A DNA stretch of 64,000 bases from the NCBI GenBank assembly GCA_040753795.1, contig JBFMDX010000002.1:396504-460503 (forward strand). The letters are read 5' to 3'. Shown here in pieces: positions 1 to 9,070 of the stretch; position 1 is the stretch's first letter; every line of letters starts with the position of its first letter. Below the pieces are notes generated by a model that saw only the letters and a program-made list of their open reading frames with translations, was not told where the DNA came from and searched no databases. The DNA is from Thermodesulfobacteriota bacterium (lineage in GTDB: Bacteria > Desulfobacterota > Desulfobacteria > Desulfobacterales > Desulfosudaceae). Both the position numbers and the translations under genes were made by a program.

Positions 1-1
1 C

Positions 2-628
2 GCGGCCCAGTGCTTCGGCGCTACTCATCACGGTAAAAAGGCCTGTAATCTTTCACTGATCGGTTGTACCTCTTTTTTCCCATCCAAGCCCCTTGGCTGT
101 TATGGCGACGGTGGCGCCATTTTCACGCCGGATGACGCTCTGGCGGAGAAGCTTTGTCAGATCCGCATTCATGGGCAGAAGGTCAAGCATCAGCATCCGG
201 TAGTGGGTATTAACGGCCGCTTCGACACCATTCAGGCGGCCATCATGCTGGAGAAGTTCGGGATTTTCCCCGAGGAGTGCGACCTTCGCGCCCAAGTTGG
301 TAAGCGCTATGACCACTTGCTTTCCGCCATTCCCGGGATTCGGCCCCCGGTGATCGCGCCCGGCAATACCTCGGTTTACGCTCAGTATACGATACTGTCT
401 GATAAAAGAGATGCGCTGGCAAAAACCCTGCAAACCAGGGGGATCCCTTCCGTGGCTTACTATACGGCGCCCCTTCATCTCCAGGGCGCTTTTGCCGATC
501 TGGGTTATAAAGCCGGTGATTTTCCGGTTGCCGAGCAGGTGGCGTCTCAATGCTTGAGCCTGCCCATGTCACCGTATCTTACGCCGGCCGATCAGCAACA
601 GGTGGCCGATGCCCTCCGGAAGGCGTGA
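2..628 (+). CDS. wbpE: UDP-sugar aminotransferase, DegT/DnrJ/EryC1 family (5' truncated by window)
   Basis: This is the C-terminal ~208 residues of a PLP-dependent sugar aminotransferase; the reading frame is open to the window edge. The stretch SFFPSKPLGCYGDGGA holds the lysine that forms the Schiff base in this family, and NGRFDTIQAAIMLEKF is the usual downstream motif. Within the family the sequence is closest to WbpE/WlbC-type enzymes, which transaminate a 3-keto UDP-GlcNAc uronate for O-antigen or surface polysaccharide synthesis. That subfamily call rests on remembered similarity. The gene is probably the last of a polysaccharide cluster lying to the left, because a long gap and the pst operon follow. 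Confidence 0.85.
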   Translation, partial: AAQCFGATHHGKKACNLSLIGCTSFFPSKPLGCYGDGGAIFTPDDALAEKLCQIRIHGQKVKHQHPVVGINGRFDTIQAAIMLEKFGIFPEECDLRAQVGKRYDHLLSAIPGIRPPVIAPGNTSVYAQYTILSDKRDALAKTLQTRGIPSVAYYTAPLHLQGAFADLGYKAGDFPVAEQVASQCLSLPMSPYLTPADQQQVADALRKA

Positions 629-794
629 TTAAATTGCAGGGTGACCGTCAGCGGATGCGATAGGCATTCTTACTCTGATCCCTTGAACACCTTTTATCCT
701 TATATTACCGCCGGTGCGGCGGTGGTTTCAGGGGCCGGACGCAGAGGGAGCGCCCTTTACCATGCCGGTCCCTGCCTTCATAAAATTTTTACGC

Positions 795-816
795 TTCCCT
801 AATATTTCCCTAACAA
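795..816 (+). promoter_or_regulatory. Pho-box-like 11-bp direct repeat (distal)
   Basis: TTCCCTAA occurs at 795 and again at 806, exactly 11 bp apart. This is the geometry of a PhoB dimer site, and it lies upstream of the pst-pho operon whose own PhoB/PhoR genes are in the window. The sequence differs from the E. coli box, so the call rests on periodicity and context. Confidence 0.5.
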
Positions 817-949
817 TTCTCACATAAACAAAAACAGGCTGATCAAAAGTTTGACCGTTGTGGCCGCCTGCTACGCGGCAGGGGTGCGGGTTTGCCGTAA
901 TGGTTTTTTCCATCAGGCTGTTTGATATGATTTAATAATGTTTTCATCC

Positions 950-971
950 TGTCTTAATATTTTCCTAACAC
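950..971 (+). promoter_or_regulatory. Pho-box-like 11-bp direct repeat (proximal to pstS)
   Basis: TGTCTTAATAT is followed directly by TTTCCTAACAC, two related 11-bp units ending 79 bp before the pstS start. It resembles the distal site at 795-816 (shared TAATAT and CCTAACA). A PhoB-activated promoter would have its -10 about ten bases downstream, near 980. Confidence 0.5.
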
Positions 972-1050
972 AGGGCCGTTAAAACAATGGCAAAAAGGAA
1001 GTATGAGTCAATGGATAGAGCAATAATGCGTTAACAGACAGGAGGAAAAA

Positions 1051-1878
1051 ATGAAAAACAAATGCAAGAAGGTTTCATGGGTAGTCGTATTCACGCTGGT
1101 CGTCTTGGCTTTTGTCGGCCAGGCAATGGCGGAACAACTGGTCATCATGGGATCGACCACGGTGTTACCGGTAGCGCAGAAAATTGCCGAAGCTTATATG
1201 CAGGAAAGAAACGTTTCCGTCTCTCTTTCCGGCGGTGGTTCCGGCAACGGTATCAAGGCGATCATCGACGGCACCACGGATATCGCCATGGCGTCCCGGT
1301 TCATCAAGGATAAAGAAGCCGAACTGGCCTGCACCAAGAAGGTCTATCCGGTTCCCTTCCGCATCGCCCTGGATTGCATTATCCCGGTCGTTCATCCTGC
1401 CAACGGCGTGGCGGATTTGACCCTGGCGCAACTGCAGGGGATTTACACAGGCAAGATCACCAACTGGAAAGAGGTTGGCGGAAAAGACGAAAAGATCGTG
1501 GTGGTGTCACGGGACAGCTCTTCCGGGACTTTTGAGGTCTGGGGAGAACTGGTTCTGAAGGAAGAAAAAGTAGCTCCCACCGCCATCACGGTTGCTTCCA
1601 ACGGCGCCATGGTTCAGACGGTCGGCCAGACCACCAGCGCCATCGGTTATATCGGTCTGGGGTATCTGAACAATACCCTCAAACAGGTGAAAGTCGAAGG
1701 CGTGCTGGGCAGCAATGCCACCACCCTGAGCGGTCAGTATGCCATCAGCCGCGGCCTGTTCCTGTTTACCAACGGCTGGCCGGAAGGCGACAAGCTGGAT
1801 TTTATCAACTACGTGTTTTCCGCCAAAGGGCAGAAGCTGGCCCAGGATGCGGGCAGTGTTCCGGTGCTGGTGCCGTAG
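1051..1878 (+). CDS. pstS: Phosphate ABC transporter, periplasmic phosphate-binding protein
   Basis: PstS captures inorganic phosphate in the periplasm and delivers it to PstCA. The 275-residue product begins with a signal peptide (basic start, hydrophobic stretch, AMA cleavage region near residue 27). The mature part has family motifs: GSTTVLPVAQ, SGGGSGNGI, and SRDSSSGTFE in the ligand-binding region. The length fits the short PstS class common outside enterics. AGGAGG lies just before the ATG. It opens a complete pst-pho operon; a strong terminator-like hairpin after it should make it more abundant than the membrane components. Confidence 0.95.
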   Translation: MKNKCKKVSWVVVFTLVVLAFVGQAMAEQLVIMGSTTVLPVAQKIAEAYMQERNVSVSLSGGGSGNGIKAIIDGTTDIAMASRFIKDKEAELACTKKVYPVPFRIALDCIIPVVHPANGVADLTLAQLQGIYTGKITNWKEVGGKDEKIVVVSRDSSSGTFEVWGELVLKEEKVAPTAITVASNGAMVQTVGQTTSAIGYIGLGYLNNTLKQVKVEGVLGSNATTLSGQYAISRGLFLFTNGWPEGDKLDFINYVFSAKGQKLAQDAGSVPVLVP

Positions 1879-1910
1879 CCGAAAAATAATGGTCTGATCC
1901 AGTTGCGGCA

Positions 1911-1932
1911 GGCGGCAGACGAGTCTTCCGCC
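1911..1932 (+). other. Intercistronic hairpin after pstS
   Basis: GGCGG and AGA pair with TCT and CCGCC around a 4-nt loop with one mismatch. It has no T-run, so it is more likely a 3' stabilising stem for pstS mRNA than a terminator. It sits just before the larger hairpin at 1953-2006. Confidence 0.45.
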
Positions 1933-1952
1933 GCGTGAGGCCAATGAAATTG

Positions 1953-2006
1953 TCTGGCGCATAACAGGAGAGGTGTCGACACCTGTTATGCGTCAGGCCC
2001 TTTTTT
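1953..2006 (+). terminator. Intrinsic terminator/attenuator between pstS and pstC
   Basis: CGCATAACAGG (1958-1968) pairs perfectly with CCTGTTATGCG (1982-1992), and the stem extends outward by about four more pairs including a wobble, giving ~15 bp with a 13-nt loop. CCC and six T residues (2001-2006) follow. This is a textbook intrinsic terminator lying inside the operon. Partial read-through would give high pstS and low pstCAB expression. It also contains the upstream GTG/ATG codons that could otherwise be taken as the pstC start. Confidence 0.75.
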
Positions 2007-2035
2007 CCAGCATCCGGATCAGAGGACGGGTAGCA

Positions 2036-2932
2036 ATGCAAATAGTCATACGACGACAGGCAGCCGATAAAACAGTACAGTATTTGCTGTTTGTGGTGGC
2101 GTTGAGTTCCATAACCGTGCTGCTGCTGATCGGCATCTTTCTTTTCTGGGAAGGCTTGCCGATACTGAAGTTTACGTCATGGCGTGATTTTCTGTTCGGG
2201 AGCCTGTGGTATCCCACCGATGATGATCCCCTGTTCGGGATTTTTCCGTTGATCGCCGGTTCGGCCGCGGTCACCTTGCTCTCCTCTCTTATTTCCGTTC
2301 CCCTCGGCATCATGACGGCCATTTATATCGCTGAAATCGCCGGGAAACGAACTGCGGAACTGGTCAAACCTTTCGTGGAAATCCTGGCGTCATTACCGTC
2401 GGTGGTGATCGGTCTGTTCGGTCTGGTTGTTTTCAGCCCTTTTCTGCAGAAAGTGTTTCATGTCCCCATCGGCATCAATCTGTTCAACGCTTCCCTGATG
2501 CTGGCCTTCATGGCCGTGCCGACTATCTGCAGCATTTCCGAGGACGCCATTCACAGTGTTCCCGGTTCTCTGCGCGAGGCTTCTCTGGCCCTGGGCGCGA
2601 CACACCTTGAAACCATCATTAAAATCGTCCTCCCGGCCTCGGCCTCCGGTATCGCCACGGCGGTCATCCTGGGCATGTCGCGGGCCATTGGCGAAACCAT
2701 GGTGGTGTTGATGGTGGCCGGCGGCGCCGCCGTGGTGCCGACCTCTCTGTTTGATCCGGTCCGTCCCATGCCGTCGACCATCGCCGCGGAAATGGCTGAG
2801 GCCCCTTTTCGGAGCGGCCATTATCATGCCTTGTTTGCCATCGGGATCGTCCTTTTTGTTTTTACGCTGCTGTTTAATCTGACGGCGGATGTGATGGCCG
2901 ACCGATTCAAAAAAAGGCAGCTGGGAGGATAG
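2036..2932 (+). CDS. pstC: Phosphate ABC transporter, permease PstC
   Basis: PstC is one of two inner-membrane subunits of the high-affinity phosphate importer. The protein (298 residues from this start) has about six membrane segments and the EAA-type loop REASLALGATHLETIIKIVLPASASGI that docks on PstB. An upstream GTG (1973) and ATG (1988) are in frame but lie within a terminator hairpin, so I chose the ATG at 2036, preceded by AGAGGA. It abuts pstA with no gap. Confidence 0.9.
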   Translation: MQIVIRRQAADKTVQYLLFVVALSSITVLLLIGIFLFWEGLPILKFTSWRDFLFGSLWYPTDDDPLFGIFPLIAGSAAVTLLSSLISVPLGIMTAIYIAEIAGKRTAELVKPFVEILASLPSVVIGLFGLVVFSPFLQKVFHVPIGINLFNASLMLAFMAVPTICSISEDAIHSVPGSLREASLALGATHLETIIKIVLPASASGIATAVILGMSRAIGETMVVLMVAGGAAVVPTSLFDPVRPMPSTIAAEMAEAPFRSGHYHALFAIGIVLFVFTLLFNLTADVMADRFKKRQLGG

Positions 2933-3814
2933 ATGGATATATCGACGGACGGCAGGCGGTTGAAAAGAAGGCAGGCGGCGCAGAAAGCCTTTTTTTCCGT
3001 TTTTCGTCTGGCGGCAGTGATCAACGCGGCCGCCTTGATCGTCGTCGGGTTTTTCATTATTGCCCGGGGCGCGGGCAGCATCAACTGGGAGTTTCTCACC
3101 CGGGCGCCCTATAATTCCATGACCAAGGGCGGCATTATGCCCTGCATCGTGGGAACGTTTTATCTGGCTGCCGGCGCTTTGCTTTTTGCCATGCCGGTGG
3201 GTGTGGCCGCGGCCATATATATGAATGAATACGCCGTAAAGGGACGCCTGCTGCGGGTGATCCGGTTCGGCATCAACACCCTGGCCGGTGTCCCATCCAT
3301 TGTTTTCGGCCTGTTCGGGCTGGCTTTTTTCTGTATCGTTCTGAAGTTCGGCGTCAGCCTCCTGGCCGGATGCCTGACCCTGGGGGTGATGACCCTGCCG
3401 GTGATCATCGGGACCACGGAAGAAGCATTAAAGGCGGTGCCGGATACTTACCGGGAAGCGTCTCTGGGGCTCGGGGCGACCAAGTGGCAGACCATTTACC
3501 GGGTAGTGATCCCGGCCGCGATTCCGGAAATTCTCACCGGCGCCATCCTGGGCCTGGGGCGGGCCGCCGGCGAGACCGCTCCCATCATGTTTACCGCGGC
3601 GGTTTTTTACACGCCGATTCTGCCGACCTCGATATTCGACAAAGTCATGGCCCTGCCGTATCATATTTACGCGCTGGCCACGGAAGGAAGGGAAATCGCC
3701 GTAACCGGTCCCCTGCAGTACGGCAGCGCCCTGGTGCTGATCGTTCTCGTCTGCGGCATGAACCTGTTCGCGATTATCACCCGGGCGCGGTTAAGAAGAA
3801 AGCTGAAGGGATAA
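2933..3814 (+). CDS. pstA: Phosphate ABC transporter, permease PstA
   Basis: PstA is the second membrane subunit of the PstSCAB importer. The 293-residue protein has an N-terminal membrane segment after a basic tail, then the MetI-type permease core with the loop [28 protein letters not shown]. The start codon directly follows the pstC stop, with GGGAGG in the end of pstC as ribosome site, so the two are translationally coupled. Confidence 0.95.
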   Translation: MDISTDGRRLKRRQAAQKAFFSVFRLAAVINAAALIVVGFFIIARGAGSINWEFLTRAPYNSMTKGGIMPCIVGTFYLAAGALLFAMPVGVAAAIYMNEYAVKGRLLRVIRFGINTLAGVPSIVFGLFGLAFFCIVLKFGVSLLAGCLTLGVMTLPVIIGTTEEALKAVPDTYREASLGLGATKWQTIYRVVIPAAIPEILTGAILGLGRAAGETAPIMFTAAVFYTPILPTSIFDKVMALPYHIYALATEGREIAVTGPLQYGSALVLIVLVCGMNLFAIITRARLRRKLKG

Positions 3815-3818
3815 GTCG

Positions 3819-4574
3819 ATGACGATCAAGATCGAGACCAGGGGCCTCAATTTTTATTACGGGAGTTTTCAGGCTCTGAAAGAAATTTCCCTTGAGTTCC
3901 ACAAAAACCAGGTGACGGCGTTGATCGGTCCTTCCGGGTGCGGAAAAAGCACGTTTATCCGCTGCCTGAACCGCATGAATGACCTGATCCATGGCACCCG
4001 CGTGACCGGAGAAATCCTGATGGACGGCGAACCCGTGTACGGTTCGAAAATGGACTACGTGACCCTGCGTCGGCGGGTCGGCATGGTTTTTCAGAAACCC
4101 AATCCCTTTCCCAAGACGATTTTTGAAAACATCGCTTACGGATTAAGAATCAATGGCCTCAGGGATAAGGCCCGGATCGCGGAGACCGTCGAAAAAAGCC
4201 TGAAAAAAGCAGCGCTGTGGGAGGAGGTCAAGGACCGCCTGTTGTCATCGGCCCTGGGGCTTTCCGGCGGCCAGCAGCAGCGGCTGTGTATCGCCCGGGC
4301 CCTGGCCGTAGAGCCCGAAGTCCTTTTGATGGATGAACCCTGTTCGGCCCTGGATCCGATTGCCACCCAGAAGATAGAAGAGTTGATTCATGAACTGAAA
4401 CAGGCCTATACTATTATTATTGTTACGCATAACATGCAGCAGGCCGCCCGGGTGTCGGATACAACGGCTTTTTTCTATCTGGGGGAGTTGATTGAGACCG
4501 GCGCGACCGATCTTCTTTTCACCAGGCCGGAGAAAAAACAGACGGAAGATTATATTACCGGCCGGTTCGGATAA
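3819..4574 (+). CDS. pstB: Phosphate ABC transporter, ATP-binding protein PstB
   Basis: PstB hydrolyses ATP to drive phosphate import. In the 251-residue sequence the Walker A is GPSGCGKST (about residues 37-45), the signature LSGGQQQRL, and the Walker [14 protein letters not shown]. The length and the phosphate-specific [11 protein letters not shown] motif after Walker A match PstB rather than other importers. It begins 4 bases after pstA. Confidence 0.96.
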   Translation: MTIKIETRGLNFYYGSFQALKEISLEFHKNQVTALIGPSGCGKSTFIRCLNRMNDLIHGTRVTGEILMDGEPVYGSKMDYVTLRRRVGMVFQKPNPFPKTIFENIAYGLRINGLRDKARIAETVEKSLKKAALWEEVKDRLLSSALGLSGGQQQRLCIARALAVEPEVLLMDEPCSALDPIATQKIEELIHELKQAYTIIIVTHNMQQAARVSDTTAFFYLGELIETGATDLLFTRPEKKQTEDYITGRFG

Positions 4575-4601
4575 GCCGACGGCCTGGCGAAGAGGGAAAC
4601 G

Positions 4602-5285
4602 ATGACCAAACATCTTGAGAACGAACTGGAGCAGATCAAAAAGAGACTTTTGAATCTCGGGGCCATGACCGAAGACCGGCTGAGCAAGGCGGTGATCGCC
4701 ATCAGGGATCTGAATCTGGCCCTTGCCCGGGAGATCATCAATACGGATTACCAGGTGGACGAACTGGAAGTCGAGCTTGAAGAGGAGTGCCTGAAGGTCA
4801 TCGCCCTTTACCAGCCGGTGGCCAGTGATCTGCGGTTTCTGGGGGTCAGCATCAAAATCAACAACGATCTGGAAAGAATAGCGGACGAGGCGGTCAATAT
4901 GGCCCGCCGGGTGAAAGTGCTGGCCGAAAAAGAGGAGCGGGGACAATATTACGATTATTTTCCCATGGGCACCAAGGTCAGAAACATGCTCAGAAAGAGC
5001 TTAAACGCCTTTGTCGACCGGGACTCCAGGGCCGCCAAGGAGGTCCTGCTGGCGGACGAAGAGATTGATGCGCTCCGGGACGATATCTATGAGGAATTGA
5101 CGAAGCTGGGAGACGCCAAACTCACCACCACTTCCTATCTGTTGAATTTTTTTCTCATTTCCCGGCACCTGGAACGCGTGGCCGATCATGCCACCAATAT
5201 CGCCGAGGAAGTCATTTACATGGTGGAAGGGGAAAACGTCCGGCATGTGTATAAGAGAAAGTTCGACCGTACCATAACGGAATAA
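4602..5285 (+). CDS. phoU: Phosphate signalling complex protein PhoU
   Basis: PhoU links the Pst transporter to the PhoR kinase and keeps the Pho regulon off when phosphate is plentiful. The 227-residue, mostly helical protein shows the duplicated PhoU motif: VASDLRFLGVSIKINNDLERIADEAVNMA in the first half and SYLLNFFLISRHLERVADHATNIAEEVIY in the second, with the metal-binding E/D-R-x-A-D residues in both. It follows pstB by 27 bases. Confidence 0.95.
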   Translation: MTKHLENELEQIKKRLLNLGAMTEDRLSKAVIAIRDLNLALAREIINTDYQVDELEVELEEECLKVIALYQPVASDLRFLGVSIKINNDLERIADEAVNMARRVKVLAEKEERGQYYDYFPMGTKVRNMLRKSLNAFVDRDSRAAKEVLLADEEIDALRDDIYEELTKLGDAKLTTTSYLLNFFLISRHLERVADHATNIAEEVIYMVEGENVRHVYKRKFDRTITE

Positions 5286-5309
5286 ACCGTTCGGAAAAGA
5301 GAGTTGCCT

Positions 5310-6005
5310 ATGGCCAGAGAACGCATTCTGATCGTGGATGATGAGGAGGATATCCTCGAGCTGGTTCGGGTCAGTCTGGAGAAGGAAGGGTACCCGACCA
5401 TCTGCGCCGAGTCCGGCGAAAAGGCCCTGTCAATGGCCCGGGCCGAACTGCCGGACATTATCGTGCTGGATCTGATGATGCCGGGGATCGACGGTCTGGA
5501 GGTAACCCGGCGGATCAAGGCGGACCCGGCCACGAAGAGCATTTTTATCGTCATGCTGTCGGCCAAGGGTGAAGAGGCGGACATTATTACCGGCCTGGAA
5601 CTGGGAGCGGATGATTATGTGACCAAGCCGTTCAGTCCTAAAATCCTGATCGCCCGCATCCGGTCCGTGCTGCGGCGGAAAATCCGGGAGACGACCCTGG
5701 CCGATGAGACCGGCGCGGTGCATGTTCATGGGATCACCATTATTCCGCACAAGCATATGGTGGAAACAACCCGCGGAAAAATAATGCTGACGCCGACGGA
5801 ATTCAACGTGCTTCATCTTCTTGCCCGGCATCCCGGTTGGGTGTTTACCCGCTGGCAGATCGTGGATAAGGTGCGGGGTGAGGATTACGCGGTGACGGAC
5901 AGAAGCGTTGACGTTCAGATCGCCGGGTTGCGGAAGAAACTGGGCGTTTTCGGGGAGTGCATTGAAACGGTTCGTGGTGTCGGTTATCGGTTCAAGGAAG
6001 AATGA
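5310..6005 (+). CDS. phoB: Phosphate regulon response regulator PhoB
   Basis: This OmpR/PhoB-class response regulator has an N-terminal receiver (acidic pocket DDEED, phospho-acceptor Asp in IIVLDLMMPG, conserved Lys in DDYVTKPFSP) and a C-terminal winged helix (TPTEFNVLHLLARHPGWVFTR). It should bind the 11-bp direct repeats upstream of pstS when phosphorylated by PhoR. The ATG at 5310 has AGAGAG at suitable spacing; a TTG two codons earlier is less likely. Its 3' end is followed closely by phoR. Confidence 0.92.
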   Translation: MARERILIVDDEEDILELVRVSLEKEGYPTICAESGEKALSMARAELPDIIVLDLMMPGIDGLEVTRRIKADPATKSIFIVMLSAKGEEADIITGLELGADDYVTKPFSPKILIARIRSVLRRKIRETTLADETGAVHVHGITIIPHKHMVETTRGKIMLTPTEFNVLHLLARHPGWVFTRWQIVDKVRGEDYAVTDRSVDVQIAGLRKKLGVFGECIETVRGVGYRFKEE

Positions 6006-6024
6006 GGATGCCTCCGGGCAGATC

Positions 6025-7815
6025 ATGAGAAAACGGAAGAAACTGTTTACCCAGATATTTCCCGCCCATTTCCTGATCGCGGTGATTTCCCTGCTGGCGG
6101 CCGTATGGTTCGTATTCAGTTCTCTGAATGCGTTCATTGTGCGGCAGACAAAAGATCATCTGATCGCCCAGGCGCGTCTGTTCAGTCAGCAGATCGCGAC
6201 CGGCGAAGACTTTGAGGATCCGATAAAAAACCGGGATCTTGATTGGTTCTGCAAGAAGGCCGGAAGGGCGTCTCACGCCCGATTTACGGTAATACTGCCG
6301 GGCGGGCGGGTGATCGGCGATTCCGAAGAGGATCCGCTGCTCATGGAAAATCACAGAGACCGGCCTGAAATCGCGACCGCCGTCAAGGCCGGGCAGGGAA
6401 GCGCCATCCGTTACAGCCGTACCCTGAAGAAAAACATGATGTATGTGGCGATCGCTGTTCCCGAGAAAGAGACGGTGCTGGTGACCGTGCGTGCGGCCGT
6501 TCCCCTGACCTCGGTGTTTCAGGCCCTGGCTGAAGTCAAGGGCAATATCGTTCACTTCTGCCTGTTGATTATCCTGCTGGTCGCCCTGATCAGTCTGATC
6601 ATGTCGAAAAAAATTACCCGGCCGGTTCAGGAAATGAAGGAAGGCGCCCGGCGTTTTGCCGCCGGCCATCTGGACCGGAAGTTGATTCTGCCCGACTCGG
6701 AAGAACTGGCCGGGCTGGCGGAAGACATGAACCGGATGTCCGAACAGCTGGATGAACGAATCAAGACCATTAAGCGGCAGAAGAACGAGCTGGAGGCCGT
6801 CTTCGCCAGCATGATGGAGGCGGTGATCGCGGTTGACGCAAATGACCGGATCCTGCGGACAAACCAGGCGGCAGAGGTGCTTCTGGGAACGGCGGGTGCC
6901 CTGTTGCAGGGGAAATACCTGCATGAAGTCATCCGGAACCATGATTTCATCCGGTTCGCGGGTAAGGCGGCCGCCGTTGAAAAGGCTGAAGCCGACCTTG
7001 CCTTTGAAATGAAGGCGGAAGACGCCCGGGTCGTGAACGTCAGGAGCGCGGCCCTGATTGATGAAACCGGCAGGAGAATCGGCACCCTTCTGGTGTTAAA
7101 CGATGTCACCCGGGTACGCTATCTGGAAGATATAAGAAAAGAGTTCGCGGCCAATGTTTCACATGAAATCCGGACGCCCCTGACTTCCATCCAGGGGTTT
7201 GCCGAGTCCCTGCTGGCCGATCCGGCCATGGCCGGACATCAGGACAGAAAACGGCACCTGGAAATCATCGTCAGGAACGCGCGCCGGCTGGCGGCCATCA
7301 TTGAAGATGTGTTGCGGTTGTCCCATATTGAAAACGGCGACAGGCAGAAGGATTTCAATTTTGAGCCGGCCAGGATCTCAAGGGTCATTGATTCGGCGGT
7401 AAATGTCTGCCGGCCGGAAGCCGAGCAAAAACAAATCCGGATCGTTTCGGATTGCGACCCCGCGCTGACCGCGGTAATGGATTTTTCACTGGTGGAGCAG
7501 GCGTTCATCAACCTGCTGGAGAATGCCGTGAAATACAGTCCGGAAAAGAGCGAGGTCAGGGTGGAGGCCGTTGACAAAGACAATACCATCGTCATTCGGT
7601 TTGTTGATAATGGCATCGGCATACCGGCCGTTCATATCCCCCGCTTGTTTGAAAGGTTTTACCGGGTGGACAAAACCAGAAGCAGAAAGCTGGGAGGAAC
7701 CGGACTGGGACTGGCCATCGTCAAGCATATCCTTCAGATTCACGGCTGGAAAATGGATGTCAAGAGTGCGCCCGGGAAAGGGAGCGAGTTTTCCGTGATC
7801 ATTCCCGAAGCCTGA
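6025..7815 (+). CDS. phoR: Phosphate regulon sensor histidine kinase PhoR
   Basis: This membrane histidine kinase (596 residues) has a first membrane helix near residues 15-35, a periplasmic sensor region of ~130 residues, a second helix, a HAMP linker, a PAS domain (EAVFASMMEAVIAVDANDRIL), the phospho-acceptor box ANVSHEIRTPL, and an HATPase domain with LLENAVKYSP, DNGIGIP and GGTGLGLAIVKH. The large periplasmic domain is like Gram-positive PhoR and unlike E. coli PhoR. In-frame codons upstream overlap phoB; the ATG at 6025 puts the first membrane helix at the normal place. Confidence 0.9.
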   Translation: MRKRKKLFTQIFPAHFLIAVISLLAAVWFVFSSLNAFIVRQTKDHLIAQARLFSQQIATGEDFEDPIKNRDLDWFCKKAGRASHARFTVILPGGRVIGDSEEDPLLMENHRDRPEIATAVKAGQGSAIRYSRTLKKNMMYVAIAVPEKETVLVTVRAAVPLTSVFQALAEVKGNIVHFCLLIILLVALISLIMSKKITRPVQEMKEGARRFAAGHLDRKLILPDSEELAGLAEDMNRMSEQLDERIKTIKRQKNELEAVFASMMEAVIAVDANDRILRTNQAAEVLLGTAGALLQGKYLHEVIRNHDFIRFAGKAAAVEKAEADLAFEMKAEDARVVNVRSAALIDETGRRIGTLLVLNDVTRVRYLEDIRKEFAANVSHEIRTPLTSIQGFAESLLADPAMAGHQDRKRHLEIIVRNARRLAAIIEDVLRLSHIENGDRQKDFNFEPARISRVIDSAVNVCRPEAEQKQIRIVSDCDPALTAVMDFSLVEQAFINLLENAVKYSPEKSEVRVEAVDKDNTIVIRFVDNGIGIPAVHIPRLFERFYRVDKTRSRKLGGTGLGLAIVKHILQIHGWKMDVKSAPGKGSEFSVIIPEA

Positions 7816-7915
7816 CGAAAGGGCACGTCCGCCCCCTAAAACGTTAACGCCTTTTTCCCTGTAAAGCCTTCGGCTACTTGATCACGATAAAACTTTAACA
7901 CCTTAAACCCTGGCC

Positions 7916-9013
7916 TTACAAATATTCGACCCTGTCCTTACCCGATTTTTTGGCCTGATACATGGCGGTGTCCGCCCGGGTCAGCAGGTCGTCGATGGAC
8001 TCGTTCAGACGGTAAATGGTCATGCCGATGGATACCGTCAGGCGGATGGCGGGGTTGATATCGGCGAAGGTCAGCCGCCGGGTGATGGACTGCATCCGCA
8101 GGGCGCAGTCTGTGCCGTTGTCCACGCAGCGGGTACCGGTAAACAAAACGATAAATTCTTCTCCGCCGTAGCGGGCGACATAGTCTTCCTTGCGGATATC
8201 TTTTCTGATAGCCTGGGCGAATTCCTTCAGCACAATGTCGCCGGCCAGATGGCCATAGGTGTCGTTGATCTGCTTAAAGTCATCCAGGTCCAGCAGGCAG
8301 ACGGCGAAATTGACCCCGGTGCGGTCGGCCAGGGCTTTTTCCCGCTCCAGAATGGACACCAGATGGCGCCGGTTGTAGACGCCGGTTAATTCATCGTGAA
8401 TGGCCAGGTGCTCGATTTTTTTCAGGGCGTTCTGCAGCTCCGTGTTTGTCCGCACCACTTTTCTTCTTAATCGCTGAATATAATGGCCGATCAGGGAGAA
8501 CCACAGCAGCGCCACCAGCAGCAGGGAGGTGCGGATAACTTCCAGAAAAGGATCGATTTCGCCGGGATGGTGATGATGGAGAAGACAAACAGCTGAAGCA
8601 TATGTGGCACCGGCCACTGCCACCAGAATGAAGAACTGGGGCAGGGAGAGGCGGAAGATGCCGAAGACAAAAATGACCACATAGAGGGCGATAATGCTGC
8701 CCCTGATGGGGCCTTCGGAAAAGTAGACGGTTACGCCTACCCAGAAACAGGCGATGACCATCTGCGCAATGGTCATGCTGGGATCTTTGAATCGCTTGTT
8801 GAATCCCGTCCGCAGAAAGACATAAAAAATAAACAGGCTCAAAAACATCAACCCGCAGGACAAAGCCAGCCCCGCAGGACTTGTCCGGGACAGCCCCAGT
8901 GCTGAACTGGCCGCGATAATGATCATCCAGACCACGTAGCCGGTCGCCGCCAGGAAGAACCGGCGGATTCTTAACGCCTGTTTGGGATCGTTTGTCGGAA
9001 TCAGTTTCAACAT
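7916..9013 (-). CDS. Membrane-bound diguanylate cyclase (GGDEF)
   Basis: The C-terminal GGDEF domain makes cyclic di-GMP from two GTP. The active-site motif is GGEEF (in RYGGEEFIVLF), and RKED five residues earlier fits an inhibitory I-site. About six membrane segments precede it, from FFLAATGYVVWMIII to SLLLVALLWFSLIGHYI. The start is uncertain: ATG at 9013 has a weak ribosome site, while an unusually strong one (AGGAGGGGAGG, 9075-9086) lies 5 bases before an in-frame ATT at 9070. The gene is convergent with phoR and has no obvious partner. Confidence 0.88.
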   Translation of the reverse strand: MLKLIPTNDPKQALRIRRFFLAATGYVVWMIIIAASSALGLSRTSPAGLALSCGLMFLSLFIFYVFLRTGFNKRFKDPSMTIAQMVIACFWVGVTVYFSEGPIRGSIIALYVVIFVFGIFRLSLPQFFILVAVAGATYASAVCLLHHHHPGEIDPFLEVIRTSLLLVALLWFSLIGHYIQRLRRKVVRTNTELQNALKKIEHLAIHDELTGVYNRRHLVSILEREKALADRTGVNFAVCLLDLDDFKQINDTYGHLAGDIVLKEFAQAIRKDIRKEDYVARYGGEEFIVLFTGTRCVDNGTDCALRMQSITRRLTFADINPAIRLTVSIGMTIYRLNESIDDLLTRADTAMYQAKKSGKDRVEYL

Positions 9014-9070
9014 ATACGTAAAAGCTGGTTTTTCCAATGATCGGGAGCAAATATGCCTGAAGCGATAAAT

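Larger units (their letters stand above)
629..1050. other. Intergenic region upstream of pstS
   Basis: This 422-base gap has no convincing gene. It holds a copy of the CCCTTGAA-type repeat near 680-689, a GC hairpin at 707-723 (ACCGCC/GGCGGT, no T-run) that may end the aminotransferase transcript, and two Pho-box-like direct repeats listed separately. A strong Shine-Dalgarno (AGGAGG) precedes the pstS start at 1051. Confidence 0.6.

Noticed and set aside
1973..2035. Upstream GTG/ATG starts for pstC
   Set aside because: They lie inside a strong intrinsic terminator hairpin; the next ATG gives a normal PstC.
7816..7915. Terminator between convergent phoR and the cyclase gene
   Set aside because: Only a weak GTA..GCC/GGC..TAC stem with bulges; a degenerate CTTTAACACCTTAAACC stretch may belong to the tandem repeat family but is too short to call.
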